A DNA stretch of 64,000 nt, from the NCBI GenBank assembly GCA_020725525.1, contig DYEX01000127.1, positions 1-64,000 of the forward strand. The letters run 5' to 3'. Made by a program: the position numbers and the translations under genes. Below the pieces are notes generated by a model. It worked only from the letters and a program-made list of their open reading frames with translations, was not told the DNA's origin and ran no database searches. Source of the stretch: Desulfovirgula sp. GTDB lineage: Bacteria; Bacillota; Desulfotomaculia; Desulfotomaculales; Desulfovirgulaceae. Numbering within the stretch: the first letter of the stretch is position 1; each line of letters starts with the position of its first letter. This document shows, piece by piece, positions 61,253 to 64,000 of this stretch.

Positions 61253-63640
61253 ATGCGGGATGAGCTTACAGCGTGGCTGGACGAACAGGTTTACCCGCGT
61301 CTTTCGCACCAGCAGGTTTTTGGCGATCTTCCCGGCTTTAAACGGGTTGGACGGGGGTATGTGGCCGAATGCCCAAACCCGGAGCATGCCGACCGGCACC
61401 CTTCTTTTTATATGAAAGAAGGGCAGCCTTTCGGCCATTGCTTTGGGTGCGGGGTGACTGTCAGTTGGTGGCGGGCGCTGGAGTTACGTGGCCTTTCCGG
61501 GCGGCAAGTCATACAGGAACTTACCCGCCTGGCCGGTGTCCCGCCGCTGGCCGGTGGCGACCCGGAAAAGGCAGTAAAGTCCCGCGCCGAAGCAGAAGCG
61601 GTGGAAAGCTGGTGGCAAACTGCACGGGCCGCCCTTTGGCGCCTTGAAGGCCGGGATGTGCTGGAGTACCTGCGGGAGCGTGGGTATTCTAACGACCAAA
61701 TCCGGCAGATGGACGTTGCCGCCAGGCCGGACGGACCGCCGCCGGGTGGATTGAAACTACCGCCGGAACAGTATCGCCTACTCATCCCGGCACGCGTCCG
61801 TGGCGGGCGGATCATCGGCTTTGCTGGACGGCGAATAGATGGCGGGGAACCAAAGTACCAGTATTCGCCTGGATTCCAGCGTAATTCTCATCTCTGGGGT
61901 ATGTACCGTCTCCGGCCTGACGATATTCCGCTGATAGTAGAAGGCGTGTTGGATAGCGAGACGATACCGCTCCGGGAAATTGTGGCTTTGGGCGGCACCA
62001 CCCTTTCATCCGCCCAGGTGCAGGCACTGGCCCGGCACCGGCGGGTTATCCTGGCTCTGGACGATGACGATGCTGGAAAAAAAGCGACAGAAGCGGCGGT
62101 GCAAAAACTTACCGCCGCCGGGGTAAAAGTGTACGTCATACCGGGTTTCGGTGGTGTAAAAGACCCCGATGAGTTTGTCCGAGCCAGCGGCCTTGCCGCC
62201 TTTGCGGAACTTGCCCGACATGCTGTGGCCGGTCATAAATGGCTAACCGACCGGCTGATTCCTGCCGCAGTACCACCTGCGGATATAGAACGGGACGCGG
62301 TACTAGAGAAGGTCCTGGACCTGGCCGAATCTTACCACCGCACCGACCCGGTGGCGGCGAAAGAAGTCCTGGACATGGCCGCCGCCCGGCTGTGCCTGGA
62401 CCCGGTTGCCCTGGCCCAGGCAGTGGAGCGGCTGGCGGAAAGGCGCAGGGTGCAGGAAGCGGAAAACCTGGTCAGGGCGGCCATCCGGGAAGCCGCCAGC
62501 GAAAAGGATTGGCGGGAGGCGGCCCGGAAGGTGGCCGAGGCGCAGGAGCAGGCAGCGGCCATCCTCCAGGAGCCGCCCAAGCCGATAGACCCGGCGGCGC
62601 TGGAGTATGAAATAGCGCACGCTCCTGAAGGACTGCTCTTCCCGTGGCCTGCCTTAAGCGGGTTATGTAGAATTGACCTTGGCGGCCTGACGACCATTTA
62701 TGCGGCGTCGGGTTTCGGGAAAACGAATGTTCTGTATAATTTACTGTTATTCTACCTGGAAAAGTATCCAGGTGCAATAATTCTCTGGTCAGGCGAAATG
62801 GCCCCCCGCAGGGTGTATCACCGTTTAGTGTCTATCCTTTCCAGTGTTGATTACGGGGAAGTGGGGCGAGGGTTTCGAACGGGAGAAAAGAAGCCGGAGA
62901 TGATTGCCGCGCAGGAAAAGCTTCGTGCATACGCCGAAAGGCTGTATATCCTGGAGCCTCCGAAACCGGCTGATGTAGCCGACCTGGAAACAATGGTGGA
63001 CGCTATTTCCCGGCGGCAGCCGGTTACGGCGGTTATGGTTGATTACCTACAGCAGCTTGCGCCGCCGGGGAAAATAGACGGCACTATAAAATACGGGACC
63101 AGGGAGCAGGAAGTTACCACCGTGGCTAAAGAGTTGCACGGGCTTGGGCAGACCCAAAATATCCCGGTCGTGGCCGCAGTCCAGATCAACCGGATGGGGG
63201 GATTACAGCGAAAGCCACAGCAGGACGACGCCCGAGAATCTGGTGCGATAGAACAGTATTCGCAGTTGGTTCTCGGCCTCTGGAATGCCGGTCGTGCTGG
63301 CGTTCACGCGCTCCGGGACGGCTGCGTTCCCGCCGCGCCGCCGAATGGCTGGTACTGGCAGGATGATGACATTGCTACCCGCCAGGCGGCGGCGATGGCC
63401 GAGAGTCACGGCGCGGTGTTGCTGGAGTGCGCTATTTTAAAGTCCAGGTATTATGGTCACGAGAACATGGCCGTGCCGCTGATGTATTATGGCCCCACCG
63501 GCAGGGTGGAGCCGCTGCGCACCACGCACGGTAAATTGTACGTACCGGTACCGCCGGGAGGGGTGAGCGGTGAAAAAGGCGGCAAAAAACCGTCGAAGAA
63601 GTCAGCCCGCGCGGTTACGGTTTTGGCCGGGGGTAGGTAG
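61253..63640 (+). CDS. Phage/plasmid primase-helicase (CHC2 zinc finger, Toprim, DnaB-like helicase)
   Basis: A 795-residue protein. An N-terminal CHC2 zinc finger (CPNPEHADRHPSFY...HCFGCG, residues about 40-70) precedes a Toprim domain (VEGVLDSE, ALDDDDAG near 220-275) and a RecA-like helicase domain with Walker A ASGFGKTN near residue 485 and motif SGEMAPRRVYHR. This bifunctional layout is that of phage T7 gp4 and related elements. It probably replicates the element from the adjacent iteron origin. ATG 61253 is chosen because AGGAGG is 9 bp upstream. Confidence 0.85.
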   Translation: MRDELTAWLDEQVYPRLSHQQVFGDLPGFKRVGRGYVAECPNPEHADRHPSFYMKEGQPFGHCFGCGVTVSWWRALELRGLSGRQVIQELTRLAGVPPLAGGDPEKAVKSRAEAEAVESWWQTARAALWRLEGRDVLEYLRERGYSNDQIRQMDVAARPDGPPPGGLKLPPEQYRLLIPARVRGGRIIGFAGRRIDGGEPKYQYSPGFQRNSHLWGMYRLRPDDIPLIVEGVLDSETIPLREIVALGGTTLSSAQVQALARHRRVILALDDDDAGKKATEAAVQKLTAAGVKVYVIPGFGGVKDPDEFVRASGLAAFAELARHAVAGHKWLTDRLIPAAVPPADIERDAVLEKVLDLAESYHRTDPVAAKEVLDMAAARLCLDPVALAQAVERLAERRRVQEAENLVRAAIREAASEKDWREAARKVAEAQEQAAAILQEPPKPIDPAALEYEIAHAPEGLLFPWPALSGLCRIDLGGLTTIYAASGFGKTNVLYNLLLFYLEKYPGAIILWSGEMAPRRVYHRLVSILSSVDYGEVGRGFRTGEKKPEMIAAQEKLRAYAERLYILEPPKPADVADLETMVDAISRRQPVTAVMVDYLQQLAPPGKIDGTIKYGTREQEVTTVAKELHGLGQTQNIPVVAAVQINRMGGLQRKPQQDDARESGAIEQYSQLVLGLWNAGRAGVHALRDGCVPAAPPNGWYWQDDDIATRQAAAMAESHGAVLLECAILKSRYYGHENMAVPLMYYGPTGRVEPLRTTHGKLYVPVPPGGVSGEKGGKKPSKKSARAVTVLAGGR

Positions 63641-63662
63641 TTTAATTAGGGGCGGCATAGTT

Positions 63663-64000
63663 GTGTCGCCCCCGACATTATCGCCGATCTCCGAACCCGT
63701 TTCACCGGAACCCAGACCGCCCCAACCCGAACCTCCCGCTTTGCCGCTCACTCCCAACTCGGAACTCCACCCGGCCGCCGACCGCTTCCTGCTTGAGTGC
63801 TGGTTAAACCGCCACCGCCCCGACCTACTGGCCCGGATCCGCCGGGCTGAGGCCCAGGTTGGAGCAGCCTGGTGGGACGCCCGGGCGGAAGCGGCTCTGG
63901 AGGCGGCGGTGGCCGCTGGCCAAAAAGCCATGCAGGAGGCCCTGGATGTCGGGCGGGAACCGGCCCCGGAACCGCCGGGACCGGGCGGCTTCGTTTTGGC
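63663..64000 (+). CDS. Partial unrecognised proline-rich protein (runs off the window)
   Basis: GTG 63663 follows AGGGGCGG and opens a frame to the window end. The first 40 residues are Pro/Glu/Ser-rich (PEPRPPQPEPPALP). Then a helical segment begins ADRFLLECWLNRHRPDLLAR and continues with an Ala/Arg-rich helix. Codon use matches the upstream primase. Function unknown; the C-terminus is missing. Confidence 0.5.
   Translation, partial: MSPPTLSPISEPVSPEPRPPQPEPPALPLTPNSELHPAADRFLLECWLNRHRPDLLARIRRAEAQVGAAWWDARAEAALEAAVAAGQKAMQEALDVGREPAPEPPGPGGFVL

Larger units (their letters stand above)
56440..64000. mobile_element. Plasmid-like integrated element (left part; continues beyond the window)
   Basis: Right of the RlmI-like gene, housekeeping genes stop. 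The DNA instead carries repeated sequences, an RHH protein, an XRE regulator, an initiator with iterons, a primase-helicase and unknown proteins. Base composition swings from very AT-rich (XRE gene) to GC-rich (408-aa gene). The left boundary is probably near 56440-56580. No integrase, relaxase or right boundary is visible, so an integrative element, prophage or plasmid cannot be told apart. Confidence 0.6.

Noticed and set aside
63602-63931. 109-codon minus-strand open frame at the right edge
   Set aside because: Antisense to a plus-strand frame with a ribosome-binding site and codon use like the primase gene.

Overview
The window looks like chromosome of a GC-rich, endospore-forming, hydrogen-metabolising anaerobe of the Clostridia, most like the Desulfotomaculum/Pelotomaculum group. 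The evidence is a FapR-regulated fatty-acid operon using FabK, a GerAB-type germination permease, an NAD-linked [FeFe] hydrogenase with its complete H-cluster maturation set, an ADP-forming acetyl-CoA synthetase, many GTG/TTG starts and strong AGGAGG ribosome-binding sites. The taxonomic placement is inference.

Layout. (1) 1-11.3 kb is a defence block. It holds a 5'-truncated helicase with DUF1998 and Vsr-like nuclease regions, cut at an IS21-like end, then a DrmD-like SNF2 helicase, a DrmMI-like adenine methylase, and an unrecognised pair (285-aa soluble protein and 191-aa four-helix membrane protein). (2) 11.3-15.0 kb is accessory DNA: a transposase-less inverted-repeat remnant, an ApeA-like HEPN protein, a broken second HEPN gene and an element with inverted-repeat ends. 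(3) 15.0-29.5 kb is a hydrogenase supercluster. It comprises a promoter with a terminated leader RNA, the TM1266-like protein, aspartase, HydF, HydE and HydG; then a sensory module (DRTGG protein, GHKL ATPase, HydS-like hydrogenase, DRTGG protein); then the hydrogenase operon (NuoE-like, GHKL ATPase, HndB-like, NuoF-like, HydA). Two copies of a ~300-bp repeat are inserted here. (4) 29.5-34.9 kb carries a LysR regulator, TtcA, ADP-forming acetyl-CoA synthetase and a phosphotransacetylase-N-like partner. (5) 35-44.4 kb is the lipid/ribosome cluster yceD-rpmF-fapR-plsX-fabH-fabK-fabD-fabG-acpP-fabF-rnc-ftsY. (6) 44.5-49.7 kb has two paralogous flavoproteins around a GerAB permease, small membrane proteins, two ferritin-like proteins and an ArsR repressor. 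(7) 49.9-55.2 kb is a nucleoside-salvage operon (mtnP, mtnA, ahcY, class II aldolase, mtaD) that fits a dihydroxyacetone-phosphate shunt running through deaminated nucleosides. (8) 55.3-56.4 kb is an RlmI-like methyltransferase. (9) 56.4 kb to the window end is the left part of a plasmid-like integrated element. It has 22-bp tandem repeats with a perfect palindrome, an RHH protein, an XRE regulator, a replication initiator with 22-23-bp iterons and a primase-helicase whose ribosome-binding site can be sequestered.

The most unusual signals are the ~300-bp repeat family with near-identical structured arms around a divergent core, the uncharacterised two-gene module in the defence block, the leader RNA ahead of the maturation operon, and the compact origin-like DNA of the right-hand element. 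No CRISPR array, rRNA or convincing tRNA was seen.
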